Source: Synechococcus sp. M16.1 (GTDB lineage: Bacteria; Cyanobacteriota; Cyanobacteriia; PCC-6307; Cyanobiaceae). From it: a stretch of DNA of 64,000 nucleotides. The notes beneath the pieces are model-generated. The model did not search any database and was not told the origin of the DNA. It saw nothing but the letters and a program-made list of their open reading frames with translations. The stretch covers positions 310,001 to 374,000 of the forward strand of contig NZ_CP047954.1 in the NCBI RefSeq assembly GCF_014279895.1, given 5' to 3'. The position numbers were made by a program, and so were the translations under genes. Shown here one piece after another: positions 27,985 to 38,502 of the stretch. Positions within the stretch are counted from its first letter, which is position 1, and each line of letters begins with the position of its first letter.

Positions 27985-29304
27985 TCACTGGCGAACGAGG
28001 CCTTCGTAGCGTTGTGAGATCACATAGGTCTGCACCTGCTTGGCCGTGTCGATGGCCACACCGACAAGGATCAGCAGCGATGTGGCGCCAAGCCCCTGGA
28101 AGGTCTGCACATTCGTGGCGCGTTCGACGGCCGCGGGAATGATGGCGACGGCGCCGAGGAACAGACCACCCAGCAAGGTAAGGCGGTTCTGGACTCCTGA
28201 GAGATAAGTGGCCGTGGCGCTGCCGGGGCGAACGCCTGGAATCGCCACACCACCCCGTTTCAGGTTGGTGGCGATGTCAGCGGGATTCACCGTGAGAGAG
28301 GCATAGAAATAGGAGAAGCCCAGGATCAACGCAAAAAATGTGAGTGCGTATGGCCAGGGGTTCGCTGCCCCAGGATTCAGGGCACTGGCCGCACGGATCA
28401 ACCACTCACTCTTGGTGAGGTTGGCGATGGTGACCGGCAGGAAAATCAGGGCTGAAGCGAAAATGATCGGCATCACACCGCCGGCATTCAGCTTGAGCGG
28501 CAGATAGCTCTGACGCGTGGGGAGCACACCTGCTCCACCCACCTGGCGCTTGGCGCTGACGATGGGGATACGGCGAGCTCCCTCCTGCACGAAGATGATT
28601 CCAACGATCGTGGCCAGGAACACCAGCACCAGAACAATGATGCCCAGCACGGTGTCGCGGTCACCGGTTTGAGCGGCTTCGATCGTGGCGCCGAGGGTGC
28701 GCGGCAGGGTGGCGACGATGTTCAGAAAAATCACAAGGGAAGCCCCCTGGCCGATGCCTCGCTCCGTGATCACTTCACTCAGCCACATCACCACCATCGA
28801 GCCGGTGACCAGGGCCAGTGCCGTCTGAACCACGAAGGTCACTTCGCTCAGACCTTCCACGGCGTATTGGCGCAGGATCATGGCGAAGACGACGCTCTGG
28901 ACGAGACCCCAACCGAGCGCCACATAACGGGTGATCTGGGCGATTTTGCGTCGGCCAGCCTCGCCTTCATTCTTCTGGAGGTCTTCCAGCTGCGGCAGCG
29001 CTGCGGTCAGCAGCTGGAGGATGATCGAGGCGTTGATGAAAGGCAGGATCCCCAGGGCAAAGATGCCCAGGGTGGAGATCCCGCCGCCGGTGAAGATGTC
29101 GAGAAAACCGATCAGCTGTCCGCCTTGATCGATGAATTGCTTGAACGCTTCCCGATCGATTCCGGGCATTGGGATGTAAATCCCAAGACGCACCAACAAC
29201 AGCAGGCCGAGTGTGGTGAGCACGCGACTGCGGAGCCCAGGGTTGGTGATCAGCTGGCCGATCACTTCGGAGGCGTTGGGGTTGCGACCCCGACTGACGA
29301 GCAT
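27985..29304 (-). CDS. secY: Protein translocase subunit SecY
   Basis: Central channel of the SecYEG translocon, 439 residues with ten membrane helices; in cyanobacteria it serves plasma and thylakoid membranes. Marks: the plug region following helix 1 (FLDIFTGGGISTLGIFALGILPFINASIILQLL contains the helix 2 start), the GIGQGASLVIF loop, and the cytoplasmic loop SAKRQVGGAGVLPTR. Follows rplO after about 104 bases. Confidence 0.96.
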   Translation of the reverse strand: MLVSRGRNPNASEVIGQLITNPGLRSRVLTTLGLLLLVRLGIYIPMPGIDREAFKQFIDQGGQLIGFLDIFTGGGISTLGIFALGILPFINASIILQLLTAALPQLEDLQKNEGEAGRRKIAQITRYVALGWGLVQSVVFAMILRQYAVEGLSEVTFVVQTALALVTGSMVVMWLSEVITERGIGQGASLVIFLNIVATLPRTLGATIEAAQTGDRDTVLGIIVLVLVFLATIVGIIFVQEGARRIPIVSAKRQVGGAGVLPTRQSYLPLKLNAGGVMPIIFASALIFLPVTIANLTKSEWLIRAASALNPGAANPWPYALTFFALILGFSYFYASLTVNPADIATNLKRGGVAIPGVRPGSATATYLSGVQNRLTLLGGLFLGAVAIIPAAVERATNVQTFQGLGATSLLILVGVAIDTAKQVQTYVISQRYEGLVRQ

Positions 29305-29408
29305 GTCCGGAAGAAAGTGAAGTTGGGCGAAAAGCCAAGAAGCCGCCCGTGGATCGAAATCCAGCGGACGGCTCAGACCCTAGGGCTGACTTGGGGACGA
29401 GCCCTTGA

Positions 29409-29864
29409 TTAGTCGAGAATTTCGCAGGTGCCGCCTGCGGCTTCGATCTTGGTGCGGGCCGAGGCGGTGAACGCCGCGGCTTGCACTGTCAGCTTTTTGG
29501 CTTTCAGTTCACCGTTGCCGAGCATCTTCAGAGGATGCTTGGGGCTGGTCACGATGCCGTCCTTGACCAGGGAATCCAAGTTGACGGTGCTGCCGTCCTT
29601 CAGGTCGTTCAACGCAGAAACGTTGAGCACGGTGAAGAACTTGGGATTCACCAGGGGGAAGTGCTTCAGCTTCGGCACCCGGCGGTACAGAGGCATTTGG
29701 CCACCCTCGAAGCCGGGGCGCGTGGGGCGACCCGAACGGGATTTCTGGCCGCGCATACCGAAGCCGCAGCTGGCACCCTGACCAGCGGCGATGCCGCGGC
29801 CCTTGCGCAATTTGCGGCGACGAGCGCCCTTGTTGGATTTGAGGGAATCGAGTCGGAGAGTCAT
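29409..29864 (-). CDS. rplO: 50S ribosomal protein L15
   Basis: A 151-residue uL15. The Gly/Arg-rich N-terminal extension ([18 protein letters not shown], then RGQKSRSG) and [15 protein letters not shown] are diagnostic. rpsE precedes it directly with no L30 gene (rpmD) between, the usual cyanobacterial state. Confidence 0.97.
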   Translation of the reverse strand: MTLRLDSLKSNKGARRRKLRKGRGIAAGQGASCGFGMRGQKSRSGRPTRPGFEGGQMPLYRRVPKLKHFPLVNPKFFTVLNVSALNDLKDGSTVNLDSLVKDGIVTSPKHPLKMLGNGELKAKKLTVQAAAFTASARTKIEAAGGTCEILD

Positions 29865-29870
29865 CGCGAA

Positions 29871-30515
29871 TCAGGAATAGATCTGTTCGAGGGAGATTCC
29901 CCGTTCCTTCGCCGTCTCCTTGTGGGTGCGGAGAAGCGACAGGGCCACCATGGCAGCCCGTGCATTGTTCAGGGGGGTCTTGCTGCCCAGGCGCTTGGCC
30001 AGGACATTCTTGATGCCGGCGAGTTCGAGCACTGTGCGGATGGAACCGCCAGCGATCACACCGGTACCAGGGGCTGCAGGGCGGATGAGCACGCTGGCAG
30101 CACCATCACGACCATTGGAGAGGGTCGGGATGGAGTTGTGGCGGGTCAACGGCACTTTGACCAGGTGCTTCTTGCCATCGGCAACACCCTTGCGGACGGC
30201 ACCGATCACATCACCGGCCTTGCCGACGCCAACGCCGACCTGGCCTTTCTCGTTGCCGACAACCACGATGGCCCGGAAGCTCATCTTCTTGCCGCCTTTC
30301 ACGGTCTTGGAGACGCGGCGGATCTGAACCACGCGCTCTTGCCATTCGGAATCGCGCTCCTGGCCGCGACGGCCACCACGCCGGTCGCCACGACGACCAT
30401 CACGGTCGCCACGGCCGCGGCGCTGTTCCTGTTGCTGCTGCCCTTCGGCTGCCGCTGGAACGTCGGCCGCACCCGGCACGGCGTTGGGATTGGATTGGGG
30501 GGAGGAATCTGTCAT
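29871..30515 (-). CDS. rpsE: 30S ribosomal protein S5 with Arg/Gly/Asp-rich N-terminal extension
   Basis: uS5 guards decoding fidelity at the mRNA entry side. The folded part starts near residue 57 ([22 protein letters not shown]) with GEKxQ-type [17 protein letters not shown]. At 214 residues it is clearly longer than the roughly 165 residues of E. coli S5: residues 18-55 form a low-complexity stretch rich in Q, then R, G and D ([20 protein letters not shown]). Picocyanobacterial S5 proteins often carry such an extension; its role is unknown. Confidence 0.95.
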   Translation of the reverse strand: MTDSSPQSNPNAVPGAADVPAAAEGQQQQEQRRGRGDRDGRRGDRRGGRRGQERDSEWQERVVQIRRVSKTVKGGKKMSFRAIVVVGNEKGQVGVGVGKAGDVIGAVRKGVADGKKHLVKVPLTRHNSIPTLSNGRDGAASVLIRPAAPGTGVIAGGSIRTVLELAGIKNVLAKRLGSKTPLNNARAAMVALSLLRTHKETAKERGISLEQIYS

Positions 30516-30529
30516 GGGTTGAGCAGGAA

Positions 30530-30898
30530 TCAGAACTGAAGGCCCGCTTCCCGGGCGGCATCGGCGAGGGCTTTAATCCGGCCGTGGTACAGATTTCCGC
30601 CGCGGTCGAACACCACCTGCTGGATGCCTTTGGCGATGGCGCGCTTGGCGACCAGTTCGCCGACGGCGACAGAGGCGTCGCAGCTGCCAGCCGGAGCCTT
30701 GAGGCCGGCGCGCAGCTCCTTGTCAACGGTGGAGGCGGAGCAGAGTGTGCTCTGGGCCGCGTCGTCGATGACCTGGGCGTAGATGTGGTTGTTGGAGCGG
30801 AACACGGCCAGACGCGGACGGTCTGAGGTTCCGGTGATGTGACGACGCAGACGCCGGTGGCGTTTTTGCGTCTGCTGTTTGCGGGACAGTTGGGACAT
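30530..30898 (-). CDS. rplR: 50S ribosomal protein L18
   Basis: A 122-residue uL18, the 5S rRNA binder. Marks: [32 protein letters not shown] and [24 protein letters not shown]. Lies 14 bases before rpsE in transcription order. Confidence 0.97.
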   Translation of the reverse strand: MSQLSRKQQTQKRHRRLRRHITGTSDRPRLAVFRSNNHIYAQVIDDAAQSTLCSASTVDKELRAGLKAPAGSCDASVAVGELVAKRAIAKGIQQVVFDRGGNLYHGRIKALADAAREAGLQF

Positions 30899-30931
30899 GG
30901 TGGGTGAAGGGAAGGAACGTCAGGACAAGGC

Positions 30932-31471
30932 TTATTTCTTGCCGGACTTGCCTGCCTTGCGCAGGATGCGCTCGCCCTCGTACTTGATGCCTTTGCCCTT
31001 GTAGGGCTCGGGCGGACGGATGGCGCGGACCTTGGCGGCTTCGTTGCCCACCAGCTCCTTGTCGATGCCGGAGACGATCACCTTGGTGTTGTTCTCCACC
31101 TTGAAGGTGATGCCTTCAGGGGCTTCCATCTCGACGGGGTGGCTGTAGCCAGCACTCACTACGAGAGTTTTGCCTTTGACCTGGGCACGGGAGCCCACAC
31201 CAACGATCTCCAGGGCTTTGCTGTAGCCGTTGCTGACACCCTCGATCATGTTGGCGACGAGGGTGCGGCTCAGGCCGTGGCGCTCACGGGAGATGCGCTT
31301 GGTGCTCGTGGGGGAGACCACGATGGTGTTGTTGTCCTGGCTGACGCTGACGCCTTCAGGAAGGGTGCGCTCCAGTTCGCCTTTGGGTCCTTTCACCTTG
31401 ACGGTGAGACCGTCGAGGGAAACCGTGACCTTTTCAGGGACGGGAACAGGGTTTTTGCCGATTCGTGACAT
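30932..31471 (-). CDS. rplF: 50S ribosomal protein L6
   Basis: A 179-residue uL6 near the sarcin-ricin loop. Marks: [14 protein letters not shown] at the start and the C-terminal [19 protein letters not shown]. Between rpsH and rplR. Confidence 0.97.
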   Translation of the reverse strand: MSRIGKNPVPVPEKVTVSLDGLTVKVKGPKGELERTLPEGVSVSQDNNTIVVSPTSTKRISRERHGLSRTLVANMIEGVSNGYSKALEIVGVGSRAQVKGKTLVVSAGYSHPVEMEAPEGITFKVENNTKVIVSGIDKELVGNEAAKVRAIRPPEPYKGKGIKYEGERILRKAGKSGKK

Positions 31472-31485
31472 GGTTCAGCTCCGGA

Positions 31486-31887
31486 TCAGTAGACGTAACA
31501 GAGCACTTCGCCACCGACGCCCTCACGACGGGCGTCGCGGTCGCTCATCACACCTTTGGAGGTGGAGATGATCGCCACACCCAGTCCGCCGAGGACTTTG
31601 GGCAGGCCGCGAGTGTTCTTGTAGATGCGGAGACCGGGCTTGCTGACCCGCTGCATGGAGCGGATGGTGGGCAGCCTGTGCTTGCCGCTGTACTTGAGGG
31701 CGAGCACCAGTTCGGTGCGAACGCCTTCACCCTGCTCGCTGATCTCGGAGATGAAGCCCTCCTGCTGCAGCACCTTGGCGATGCTGCGGGTCATCCGCGA
31801 AGCGGGGATCTTGGTGGTTTCGTGACGTTTCTCACTCGCATTGCGAATGCGGGTGAGCATGTCGGAAATGGGGTCGTGGTTGGCCAT
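31486..31887 (-). CDS. rpsH: 30S ribosomal protein S8
   Basis: A 133-residue uS8, a 16S rRNA central-domain organiser. Marks: [13 protein letters not shown], and the C-terminal [30 protein letters not shown]. rplE ends 19 bases upstream directly, without the S14 gene (rpsN) usually found between them in E. coli. Confidence 0.97.
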   Translation of the reverse strand: MANHDPISDMLTRIRNASEKRHETTKIPASRMTRSIAKVLQQEGFISEISEQGEGVRTELVLALKYSGKHRLPTIRSMQRVSKPGLRIYKNTRGLPKVLGGLGVAIISTSKGVMSDRDARREGVGGEVLCYVY

Positions 31888-31906
31888 AGGTGTCGACGGG
31901 GAGGGC

Positions 31907-32446
31907 TCAGTTGCTCTGGAACGGCATTCCCATCTCGCGGAGGAGGGCCCGGCCCTCTTCGTCCGAACGGGCAGTGGTCACGATGGTGATGTCCATGCCC
32001 CGGATCGCATCGATCTTGTCGAAGGAGATCTCAGGGAAAATGATTTGTTCGCGCACCCCAAGGGTGTAGTTGCCGCGGCCATCGAAACTCTTGGGGCTGA
32101 CCCCGCGGAAGTCGCGGATGCGGGGCAGCGCCAGGTTGATCAGGCGCTCGAGGAAGGCATACATCCGATCACCACGGAGGGTGACGGCACAGCCGATCGG
32201 CATGCCCTGCCGAATCTTGAAGCCGGCGATGGCTTTTTTGGCACGGGTCACAACGACCTTCTGGCCGGTGATCTGCGCCAGCTCATTCACCGAAGCCTCG
32301 AGGGACTTGGCATTAGCGGCGGCTTCGCCGAGACCCCGGTTGACGGTGACTTTCACCACCTTGGGGACTTCATGGATGTTGGTGAGGGAGAGATCCTTCT
32401 GCAGCTTGGGCTGGATGGTCTCCCGGTAGCGCTTCTTGAGTGACAT
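31907..32446 (-). CDS. rplE: 50S ribosomal protein L5
   Basis: A 179-residue uL5 of the central protuberance, binding 5S rRNA. Marks: [19 protein letters not shown], the [17 protein letters not shown] segment and [19 protein letters not shown]. Lies 40 bases after rplX. Confidence 0.97.
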   Translation of the reverse strand: MSLKKRYRETIQPKLQKDLSLTNIHEVPKVVKVTVNRGLGEAAANAKSLEASVNELAQITGQKVVVTRAKKAIAGFKIRQGMPIGCAVTLRGDRMYAFLERLINLALPRIRDFRGVSPKSFDGRGNYTLGVREQIIFPEISFDKIDAIRGMDITIVTTARSDEEGRALLREMGMPFQSN

Positions 32447-32486
32447 AACGGGTTGGGGTGCTTCTGGGCGTGGTCAGAAGTCGGGA

Positions 32487-32843
32487 TCAGTCGAGGACTT
32501 CACCGGTTTTCTTCAGCCGGCGCTTCTTGGTGCCGTCCTTCTCGACGACGATTTCAACGCGGCTGGCCACCTTTTTGTCGGTGGAATACAGCATCACGTT
32601 GGAGGCATGCAGGGATGCTTCCTCCGTCACGATGCGGCCGGTCTCGCCCTCCTGGGTGGGCTTTTCGTGGCGGGTGCGCATGTTCACGCCCTCCACGACG
32701 ACACGGTTTTCGTTGGGCAGGGTGCGCAGAACGGCACCGGTCTTGCCCTTGTCCTTGCCGGCGATCACCTGAACGGTGTCGCCTTTGCGGATGCGCATCT
32801 TGATGCGCTCGGTGGCCTTGGCCTTGGTGGTTGCAGTCGCCAT
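32487..32843 (-). CDS. rplX: 50S ribosomal protein L24
   Basis: A 118-residue uL24 assembly initiator with the KOW motif ([22 protein letters not shown]). A 14-residue Ala/Thr/Lys N-terminal stretch precedes it; a later start at MRIRKGD cannot be excluded. It starts 2 bases after the rplN stop. Confidence 0.95.
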   Translation of the reverse strand: MATATTKAKATERIKMRIRKGDTVQVIAGKDKGKTGAVLRTLPNENRVVVEGVNMRTRHEKPTQEGETGRIVTEEASLHASNVMLYSTDKKVASRVEIVVEKDGTKKRRLKKTGEVLD

Positions 32844-32845
32844 GG

Positions 32846-33211
32846 TCAGATCACCTCCGGAGCGAGGGACACGATTTTGGTGAAGCTGCGCTCACGCAGC
32901 TCACGGGCCACCGGTCCGAAGACGCGGGTGCCTTTCGGGTTTTTGTCGTCGTTGATGATGACGGCGGCGTTGTCGTCGAAACGGATCGAGTTTCCGGTTT
33001 CACGACGCATGGTGGCTTTGGTGCGCACCACAACGGCCTTCACCACGTCGGACTTTTTGACGCCCATGTTGGGGGCGGCATCCTTCACGGCGGCAACGAT
33101 CACGTCGCCCACGTGGGCATAGCGACGGTTGGTGCCGAGGACGCGAATGCACTGAATGCGCTTGGCGCCGCTGTTGTCGGCAACGGTGAGATAGGACTCC
33201 TGCTGGATCAC
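32846..33211 (-). CDS. rplN: 50S ribosomal protein L14
   Basis: A 121-residue uL14 at the subunit interface. Marks: [19 protein letters not shown], and [29 protein letters not shown]. The ATG overlaps the rpsQ stop (ATGA), suggesting coupled translation. Confidence 0.97.
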   Translation of the reverse strand: MIQQESYLTVADNSGAKRIQCIRVLGTNRRYAHVGDVIVAAVKDAAPNMGVKKSDVVKAVVVRTKATMRRETGNSIRFDDNAAVIINDDKNPKGTRVFGPVARELRERSFTKIVSLAPEVI

Positions 33212-33504
33212 TGCTTCACCTCCTGAGCTTCAGCCTTGTTGGCTTCCTCAGCCGCAGCTTTCGGGCTGTGGCTGAGGACCTCGGCGATGGCCCACCGCTT
33301 TTGGCGGCTCATCGGACGGGTTTCAGTGATGCGAACGCGGTCACCGACGCGACAGGTGTTGTCTTCGTCGTGAGCCTTGTAACGGGTGGTACGGCTGACC
33401 GTCTTTTGATAGATGGGGTGTGGGAAGCGGCTTTCCACCGCGACCACCACCGTTTTTTCCATCTTGTCGCTGACGACGGTGCCGATCCTTTCCTTGACTG
33501 CCAT
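33208..33504 (-). CDS. rpsQ: 30S ribosomal protein S17
   Basis: A 98-residue uS17. Marks: [21 protein letters not shown] and the [20 protein letters not shown] segment. The last 20 residues are an Ala/Glu/Lys tail not part of the conserved fold. Overlaps rplN by 4 bases. Confidence 0.97.
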   Translation of the reverse strand: MAVKERIGTVVSDKMEKTVVVAVESRFPHPIYQKTVSRTTRYKAHDEDNTCRVGDRVRITETRPMSRQKRWAIAEVLSHSPKAAAEEANKAEAQEVKQ

Positions 33505-33521
33505 GGTTACGGAGTGGGGGA

Positions 33522-33731
33522 TCAGGAGGCGGTGGAGCGCTGGCGCTCCGACTGCACCGTCAGCAGCTGGGCCAGCTTGATGCGGACCTCTTTGAAACGG
33601 TGCGTGTTAGCGAGCTGGCGCGTGGCCTGCTGGAAACGGAGTTGGAACAGCTCGCGGCGCAGGCCGTCGATCTGTTCGTTGATGTCCGAATCGGACAGGC
33701 TGCGCACATCGGCGGCGTTGGGACGGGCCAT
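33522..33731 (-). CDS. rpmC: 50S ribosomal protein L29
   Basis: A 69-residue uL29, a two-helix hairpin near the exit tunnel where signal-recognition particle and trigger factor dock. Marks: [27 protein letters not shown] and the RRxIARLxT-like region [10 protein letters not shown]. Starts 2 bases after rplP. Confidence 0.96.
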   Translation of the reverse strand: MARPNAADVRSLSDSDINEQIDGLRRELFQLRFQQATRQLANTHRFKEVRIKLAQLLTVQSERQRSTAS

Positions 33732-33733
33732 GG

Positions 33734-34210
33734 TCAGGACTCCACGGTGACGGCTTCAGAAGCTGCCGGAGCCTTGGCACCAGCTGACTTCTCCTGCTCA
33801 TCCAGTTGGATGAACTTGGTCTTCACGGGAAGCTTGTACTGCGCGAGGCGCATGGCTTCCTTGGCGATTTCGGGGGTGATTTCATCACCGCCCATCTCGA
33901 ACAGGATCCTGCCGGGCTTGATCACCGCCACCCAGAATTCTGGGTTGCCCTTACCGGAACCCATCCGGGTTTCGGCAGCGCGCATGGTGACCGGCTTGTC
34001 GGGGAAGATCCGGATCCAGATTTTTCCGCCACGCTTGACGTAGCGGGTCATGGCACGACGGCTGGCCTCGATCTGGCGCGAGGTGATCCAGCCACATTCC
34101 TGTGCCTGCAGCGCGAATTGTCCGAAGGCAATGGTGTTGCCCCGGGTGGCGACGCCGCGCATGCGGCCTCGCTGCTGCTTACGGAATTTGACGCGTTTTG
34201 GACTCAGCAT
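33734..34210 (-). CDS. rplP: 50S ribosomal protein L16
   Basis: A 158-residue uL16 near the A-site. Marks: [42 protein letters not shown] and [21 protein letters not shown] roughly 15-residue Ala/Glu-rich tail extends the usual C-terminus. Confidence 0.97.
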   Translation of the reverse strand: MLSPKRVKFRKQQRGRMRGVATRGNTIAFGQFALQAQECGWITSRQIEASRRAMTRYVKRGGKIWIRIFPDKPVTMRAAETRMGSGKGNPEFWVAVIKPGRILFEMGGDEITPEIAKEAMRLAQYKLPVKTKFIQLDEQEKSAGAKAPAASEAVTVES

Positions 34211-34226
34211 GGTTCAGGCCTCCTGT

Positions 34227-34955
34227 TCAACCCTCGTTTGAGCGGTCTTCGAACTGTTGGGGCCGACGGCTGGCCCGGCGCCGGGGGGCGGCACCCACCG
34301 GCATGGGCTGAGCCTGTTCGCTCAGCACTTCGCCCTTGAACACCCAAACCTTGATGCCGAGCACGCCGTAGGTCGTGCTGGCCACCTTGGTGGCGTAGTC
34401 GATGTCGGCACGCAGGGTGTGAAGGGGCACCCGACCCTCGCGGGTCCATTCCGTCCGGGCGATCTCAGCACCGTTCAGGCGACCGGACACCTGGATCTTC
34501 AGACCCAGAACGCCGGCACGCTGAGCGCGCTGCACAGCCATGCGAATGGTGCGGCGGAAGGCCACACGCTTCTCCAGCTGCTGGGCGATGTACTCGGCAA
34601 GGAGGAAGGCATCACCGTCGACGCGTTCGACCTCGACAACATTGATCCGCACCTGACGACTGGTGTCGCCGACGGTCTTCTGAATGCCGGAGCGAAGCTC
34701 TTCGATGCCGCTGCCTTGACGGCCGACCAGCACGCCGGGGCGTGCGGTCTTGAGTTCAACTTCCAGTTGATCGGCCTTACGGGCGATCAGCACATCGCTG
34801 ATGCCGGCGGAGCCGTACTTCTTGTGGATGAACTTGCGAATCCGGTCGTCCTCCTGGAGGAGGGCCGGATAGTTCTTGCTGGAGGCGTACCAGCGTGACC
34901 GGTGTTCCTGGGTGATCCCCAGGCGCAGACCGGTTGGGTTGATTTTGTGTCCCAT
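34227..34955 (-). CDS. rpsC: 30S ribosomal protein S3
   Basis: A 242-residue uS3 at the mRNA entry channel, with the KH domain ([17 protein letters not shown]) and the C-terminal domain containing [14 protein letters not shown] and [12 protein letters not shown]. The C-terminal 25 residues are Arg/Ala-rich ([15 protein letters not shown]). Lies between rplV and rplP. Confidence 0.97.
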   Translation of the reverse strand: MGHKINPTGLRLGITQEHRSRWYASSKNYPALLQEDDRIRKFIHKKYGSAGISDVLIARKADQLEVELKTARPGVLVGRQGSGIEELRSGIQKTVGDTSRQVRINVVEVERVDGDAFLLAEYIAQQLEKRVAFRRTIRMAVQRAQRAGVLGLKIQVSGRLNGAEIARTEWTREGRVPLHTLRADIDYATKVASTTYGVLGIKVWVFKGEVLSEQAQPMPVGAAPRRRASRRPQQFEDRSNEG

Positions 34956-34975
34956 TGGGTCAGAGTCCTCGGGGG

Positions 34976-35341
34976 TCAGGAATCGGTCTGAGCCGCCACA
35001 GCAATGCTGATGTGGCAGGTCTGTTTCTTGATCTGGTAAGCCCGGCCCTGGGCGCGGGGGCGATAGCGCTTCATGGAGGGGCCCATGTCAGCGGTCGCGC
35101 TCGAGATCACCAGAGATGAGGGGTCGAGACCGAGGTTGTGCTCAGCGTTGGCCACCGCAGACCGGAGCACCTTGGTGATCGGGCCGGTGGAGCGGTAGGG
35201 CATGAACTCGAGCATGATCAGCGCGTCGCGATAGGTGCGGCCACGGATTTGGTCGAGCACACGGCGCACCTTCGACACGGAGCCTCGGATGAAGCGACCG
35301 TGAGCCTGGGCGGTGGGTGCCGTTTGGGTTGACGATGTCAT
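34976..35341 (-). CDS. rplV: 50S ribosomal protein L22
   Basis: A 121-residue uL22 lining the exit tunnel. Marks: [21 protein letters not shown] and the loop [23 protein letters not shown]. Starts 3 bases after rpsS. Confidence 0.97.
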   Translation of the reverse strand: MTSSTQTAPTAQAHGRFIRGSVSKVRRVLDQIRGRTYRDALIMLEFMPYRSTGPITKVLRSAVANAEHNLGLDPSSLVISSATADMGPSMKRYRPRAQGRAYQIKKQTCHISIAVAAQTDS

Positions 35342-35344
35342 GGT

Positions 35345-35620
35345 TTAGCGGCCTCCTTTCTTGTCTCTGATGTGGCCCTTGAAGGTGCGGGTGGGAGCGA
35401 ACTCTCCCAGCTTGTGGCCCACCATCTGCTCGGTGATGAACACCGGCACATGGGTGCGGCCGTTGTGAACCGCGATCGTGTGGCCGATCATCATCGGCAG
35501 GATCGTGGAGGCCCGTGACCAGGTCTTGATCACAGACTTGTCGTCGTTGTCGTTCTGCTTTTCAACCTTGCGAAGCAGGCTGTCGGCAATAAACGGACCT
35601 TTTTTGAGTGAACGTCCCAT
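35345..35620 (-). CDS. rpsS: 30S ribosomal protein S19
   Basis: A 91-residue uS19 of the 30S head. Marks: [43 protein letters not shown] and the end [18 protein letters not shown]. Follows rplB after 35 bases. Confidence 0.97.
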   Translation of the reverse strand: MGRSLKKGPFIADSLLRKVEKQNDNDDKSVIKTWSRASTILPMMIGHTIAVHNGRTHVPVFITEQMVGHKLGEFAPTRTFKGHIRDKKGGR

Positions 35621-35655
35621 AACGGTTTAAGCAAGCGGATAAGTGATGGTTTGCA

Positions 35656-36519
35656 TCAGGAATCGCGTCCGCCACGGCTCCGCTTGGAGGTCTTGCGACG
35701 CTTCCGGAGCACGTATTGGTTGCTGGGTTTGTTCCGCTTGCGGGTCTTGAGACCGAGGGCGGGTTTGCCCCAGGGGGTCACCGGGCCGGAACGGCCGATC
35801 GGTGCACGACCCTCACCACCACCGTGGGGGTGATCGCAGGGGTTCATCACACTGCCTCGAACCTGAGGACGGCGACCGAGCCAGCGGCGACGACCGGCCT
35901 TACCCAGGCTGGTGTTGCGCATCTCGGAGTTACCGACCTCGCCGAGGGTGGCGTAGCACTCGCGGCGAACCAGGCGAACCTCGGTGGAGGGCAGCTTCAG
36001 AGCGACGTAGTCGCCTTCTTTCGCCATCACCTGGGCACTGGCACCGGCGGTACGGACCATCTGGCCACCACGACCGGCGTAGAGCTCAACGCAGTGAACC
36101 GCCGAACCGAGGGGCACCGAGGACAACGGCATGGCATTGCCGTTTTCGATCGGGGCATCAGGGCCGGAGACTACGGTCTGGCCCACCTGAACTCCTGCAG
36201 GAGCAAGGATGTAGCGCTTCTCGCCATCGGCGTAGAAGAGCAGTGCCAGACGCGCGTTGCGGTGCGGGTCGTAGTGAATCGCGGCCACCTTGGCGGGGAC
36301 ACCGTGCTTGTTGCGACGGAAATCCACCACGCGATAGAGGCGCTTGTGGCCACCACCGCGGTGGCGGCAGGTGATCACACCGCGGTTGTTGCGGCCCTTG
36401 CGGCGGTGTTTGGCCACCACCAGGGTCCGCTCCGGCTTGCGGCTGGTGATCTCACTGAAATCAGTGACCACCCGGGTGCGGGTACCGGGGGTGTAGGGGC
36501 GGAAATTACGGATTGCCAT
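35656..36519 (-). CDS. rplB: 50S ribosomal protein L2
   Basis: A 287-residue uL2, required for subunit joining and near the peptidyl-transferase centre. Marks: [35 protein letters not shown] and the conserved [16 protein letters not shown] with its catalytic-centre histidine. Third to fourth gene of the S10-like part of the cluster. Confidence 0.97.
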   Translation of the reverse strand: MAIRNFRPYTPGTRTRVVTDFSEITSRKPERTLVVAKHRRKGRNNRGVITCRHRGGGHKRLYRVVDFRRNKHGVPAKVAAIHYDPHRNARLALLFYADGEKRYILAPAGVQVGQTVVSGPDAPIENGNAMPLSSVPLGSAVHCVELYAGRGGQMVRTAGASAQVMAKEGDYVALKLPSTEVRLVRRECYATLGEVGNSEMRNTSLGKAGRRRWLGRRPQVRGSVMNPCDHPHGGGEGRAPIGRSGPVTPWGKPALGLKTRKRNKPSNQYVLRKRRKTSKRSRGGRDS

Positions 36520-36534
36520 GACGATTCAGACCCC

Positions 36535-36837
36535 TCAGGACTCAGGGAAGAGTTGGATCGAGTTGCCCTCCGCCAGGCGCACCACGGCTTTCTTCACCTG
36601 GGCACGTTTGCCGGCGAAGCGACCCATGCGACGGGAGCGTCGCGGAGGATTCATGGTGCTGATGCCGGTGACCTTCACATCGAAGAGCTGCTCAATGGCG
36701 GCCTTGATGTCGGGCTTTGCGGCGCGGTGGTCCACCTCGAAGGTGTACTGGTTGATTTCGAGGGCGCGGGTGGCCTTCTCGGTGATCAGGGGACGGCGGA
36801 TCACATCCGCCAGGCGTCCTTGGAAACGTTCAGTCAT
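36535..36837 (-). CDS. rplW: 50S ribosomal protein L23
   Basis: A 100-residue uL23, docking site for trigger factor and SRP at the tunnel exit. Marks: [22 protein letters not shown] and the [13 protein letters not shown] end region. The frame is open to 36891, but the family start [13 protein letters not shown] at 36837 overlaps the rplD end by 8 bases and is preferred. Confidence 0.95.
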   Translation of the reverse strand: MTERFQGRLADVIRRPLITEKATRALEINQYTFEVDHRAAKPDIKAAIEQLFDVKVTGISTMNPPRRSRRMGRFAGKRAQVKKAVVRLAEGNSIQLFPES

Positions 36838-37465
36838 CGCCGTAGACCTCCTGGATGGTTGCGAGAGCTTCCTCGCCCAGCACCAGAGCATTGGCGTGGA
36901 GCAGGTCGAAGACGTTCAGCTGATCTGCGGAGATCAACTTGACTTTCTCCAGGTTGCGCACGGAACGGCGCACAACATCGGAGGGGTTTGTCAGAACGAT
37001 GAGCACCTTGGAGCCGGCAGCAACACCGAGGCGACCCAGAGCATCTGTGATCTCACGGGTCTTGGGGGCCTCCAGCGAAGCACCGAAGTCCTTCACGACG
37101 GTCACATCGTCAATGCGGGCCATCAGCGCGGTGCGCAGGGCCAGACGACGCTCCTTGCGGTTCATCGCAAGGTTGTACGTGCGGGGCTTGGGTCCAAAGA
37201 TGATGCCGCCGCCGGGTTTCAGAGGAGTGCGGATCGATCCCTGACGGGCCCGACCAGTTCCTTTCTGCTTGTAGGGCTTGCGACCACCACCGCGCACTTC
37301 TGAGCGGGTGAGGGTGCTGGCGGTTCCTTGGCGTGCATGGGCCTGCTGACGCAGAACGGCCCGATGCATCAGGTCAACGGCGGTGGTCTCTTTGGCCACC
37401 TTCAGGTCCAGGGTTGCCTTGCCGGCTTCCTTGCCCTGCCAATCACGAACGACACAACTGGCCAT
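36830..37465 (-). CDS. rplD: 50S ribosomal protein L4
   Basis: A 211-residue uL4 that binds 23S rRNA domain I and lines the tunnel constriction. Marks: [31 protein letters not shown] with the tunnel loop, and the C-terminal [21 protein letters not shown] at 37465 overlaps the rplC stop as ATGA; a GTG one codon earlier is possible. In some bacteria L4 represses its own operon; nothing here proves this for cyanobacteria. Confidence 0.95.
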   Translation of the reverse strand: MASCVVRDWQGKEAGKATLDLKVAKETTAVDLMHRAVLRQQAHARQGTASTLTRSEVRGGGRKPYKQKGTGRARQGSIRTPLKPGGGIIFGPKPRTYNLAMNRKERRLALRTALMARIDDVTVVKDFGASLEAPKTREITDALGRLGVAAGSKVLIVLTNPSDVVRRSVRNLEKVKLISADQLNVFDLLHANALVLGEEALATIQEVYGDD

Positions 37466-38121
37466 CACTTACCTCCTTTGGCGGGCTTGGCGCCCACGCG
37501 CAAGGCCGGGCGGATGTTGAGCAGCGCACCAGGCTTGCCGGGCACGGATCCCTTCACCACCAGCAGGTTGTGCTCGCTGTCCACCTTGAGGATGGTCAGG
37601 CCGCGGGTGGTGATTTTCTTGCCGCCGTAGCGACCGGCCATCCGCTTTCCGGGATAGATGCGGCCCGGGGTCGTACCGGCACCGGTCGAACCGGGCTCGC
37701 GGTGGTTCTTCGAACCGTGGGTCATCGGACCCCGGCTGAAGCCGTGGCGCTTCTGGTAGCCAGCGAAGCCGCGGCCGACGGTGTCACCGCTGACGTCCAC
37801 CTTTTGGCCGGCTTCGAAATCGCCGACGGTGATGGCGCCACCGAGTTCGAGACCTTCAACGCTCTCGACGCGGTATTCGCGCAGATGACGAAGAAGGCCC
37901 TCACCGGATTTGTTGAGGTGACCCTGGGCGGGCTTGTTGATCAGCTTCTCGCGGGTTTCGCCAAAGCCGATCTGCACTGCGGAATAACCGTCAGTGTCGT
38001 CGTTTTTGAGTTGGGTGATGCGGCAGGGGCCGGCTTCGATCAAGGTGACCGGAACAGCTCTGCCCTGCTCGTCGAAGAACTGGGACATACCCAGCTTCTT
38101 CCCGAGGATGCCGATGGACAT
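37465..38121 (-). CDS. rplC: 50S ribosomal protein L3
   Basis: First gene of the 30-gene translation cluster, a 218-residue uL3 reaching toward the peptidyl-transferase centre. Marks: [20 protein letters not shown], the [22 protein letters not shown] loop and [13 protein letters not shown]. The frame is open to 38154, but the family start is at 38121. rpsJ (S10), which precedes rplC in E. coli, is absent: upstream lies a 381-base leader and divergent ndhN. Confidence 0.96.
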   Translation of the reverse strand: MSIGILGKKLGMSQFFDEQGRAVPVTLIEAGPCRITQLKNDDTDGYSAVQIGFGETREKLINKPAQGHLNKSGEGLLRHLREYRVESVEGLELGGAITVGDFEAGQKVDVSGDTVGRGFAGYQKRHGFSRGPMTHGSKNHREPGSTGAGTTPGRIYPGKRMAGRYGGKKITTRGLTILKVDSEHNLLVVKGSVPGKPGALLNIRPALRVGAKPAKGGK

Positions 38122-38502
38122 GGATGGGGAGGAAGCGCCAGCGTGGACAACCACCAGGCGGAGAACCGCATGGGGTCAGGTGCTGATCGATTGGACGCAG
38201 ACGTGGTTCGAAGCGGAACTCCCGAAGGAGTGGATTCGAATGGGCTAGCGAACGATTCAGCGAGGCTGGGACTTGCATCTGCACGATGTGCTGTTGCAGT
38301 TTCCCGACGGAGATCTCCGAAGAAAGCTTCCGTACTGGCCTGGGGATTCGACGCAATCGTCGAATCTGTTCTGCCGACTGGAGGCCCGGCTAGCGGACGG
38401 GCACAGAAACACAGAACAAACATCGAACCTACAACACCGACCTTCCCTCTCCCCTGATCCCTCTGCCTGCTGCCAGAATCTCCTCCAATCCCTGTAGCTG
38501 CC
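38122..38502 (-). promoter_or_regulatory. Divergent promoter region and rplC leader
   Basis: 381 bases between rplC (minus) and ndhN (plus) with no convincing gene. It must hold the promoter of the ribosomal cluster and that of ndhN-ldpA. A perfect 9-bp hairpin GATTCGACG-CAAT-CGTCGAATC lies at 38345-38366, and a smaller stem ACTCC-CGAA-GGAGT lies near 38220-38234; no T-run follows either, so they look like leader structure rather than terminators. No clear -35/-10 pair could be assigned by eye. Confidence 0.5.

Noticed and set aside
29481-30539. 352-codon plus-strand frame opposite rplO and rpsE
   Set aside because: Antisense to two clear ribosomal genes; composition is Ala/Gly/His-rich shadow.
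35716-38457. Plus-strand open frames of 374 and 408 codons opposite rplB, rplW and rplC
   Set aside because: They mirror highly conserved ribosomal genes and have no protein family features.
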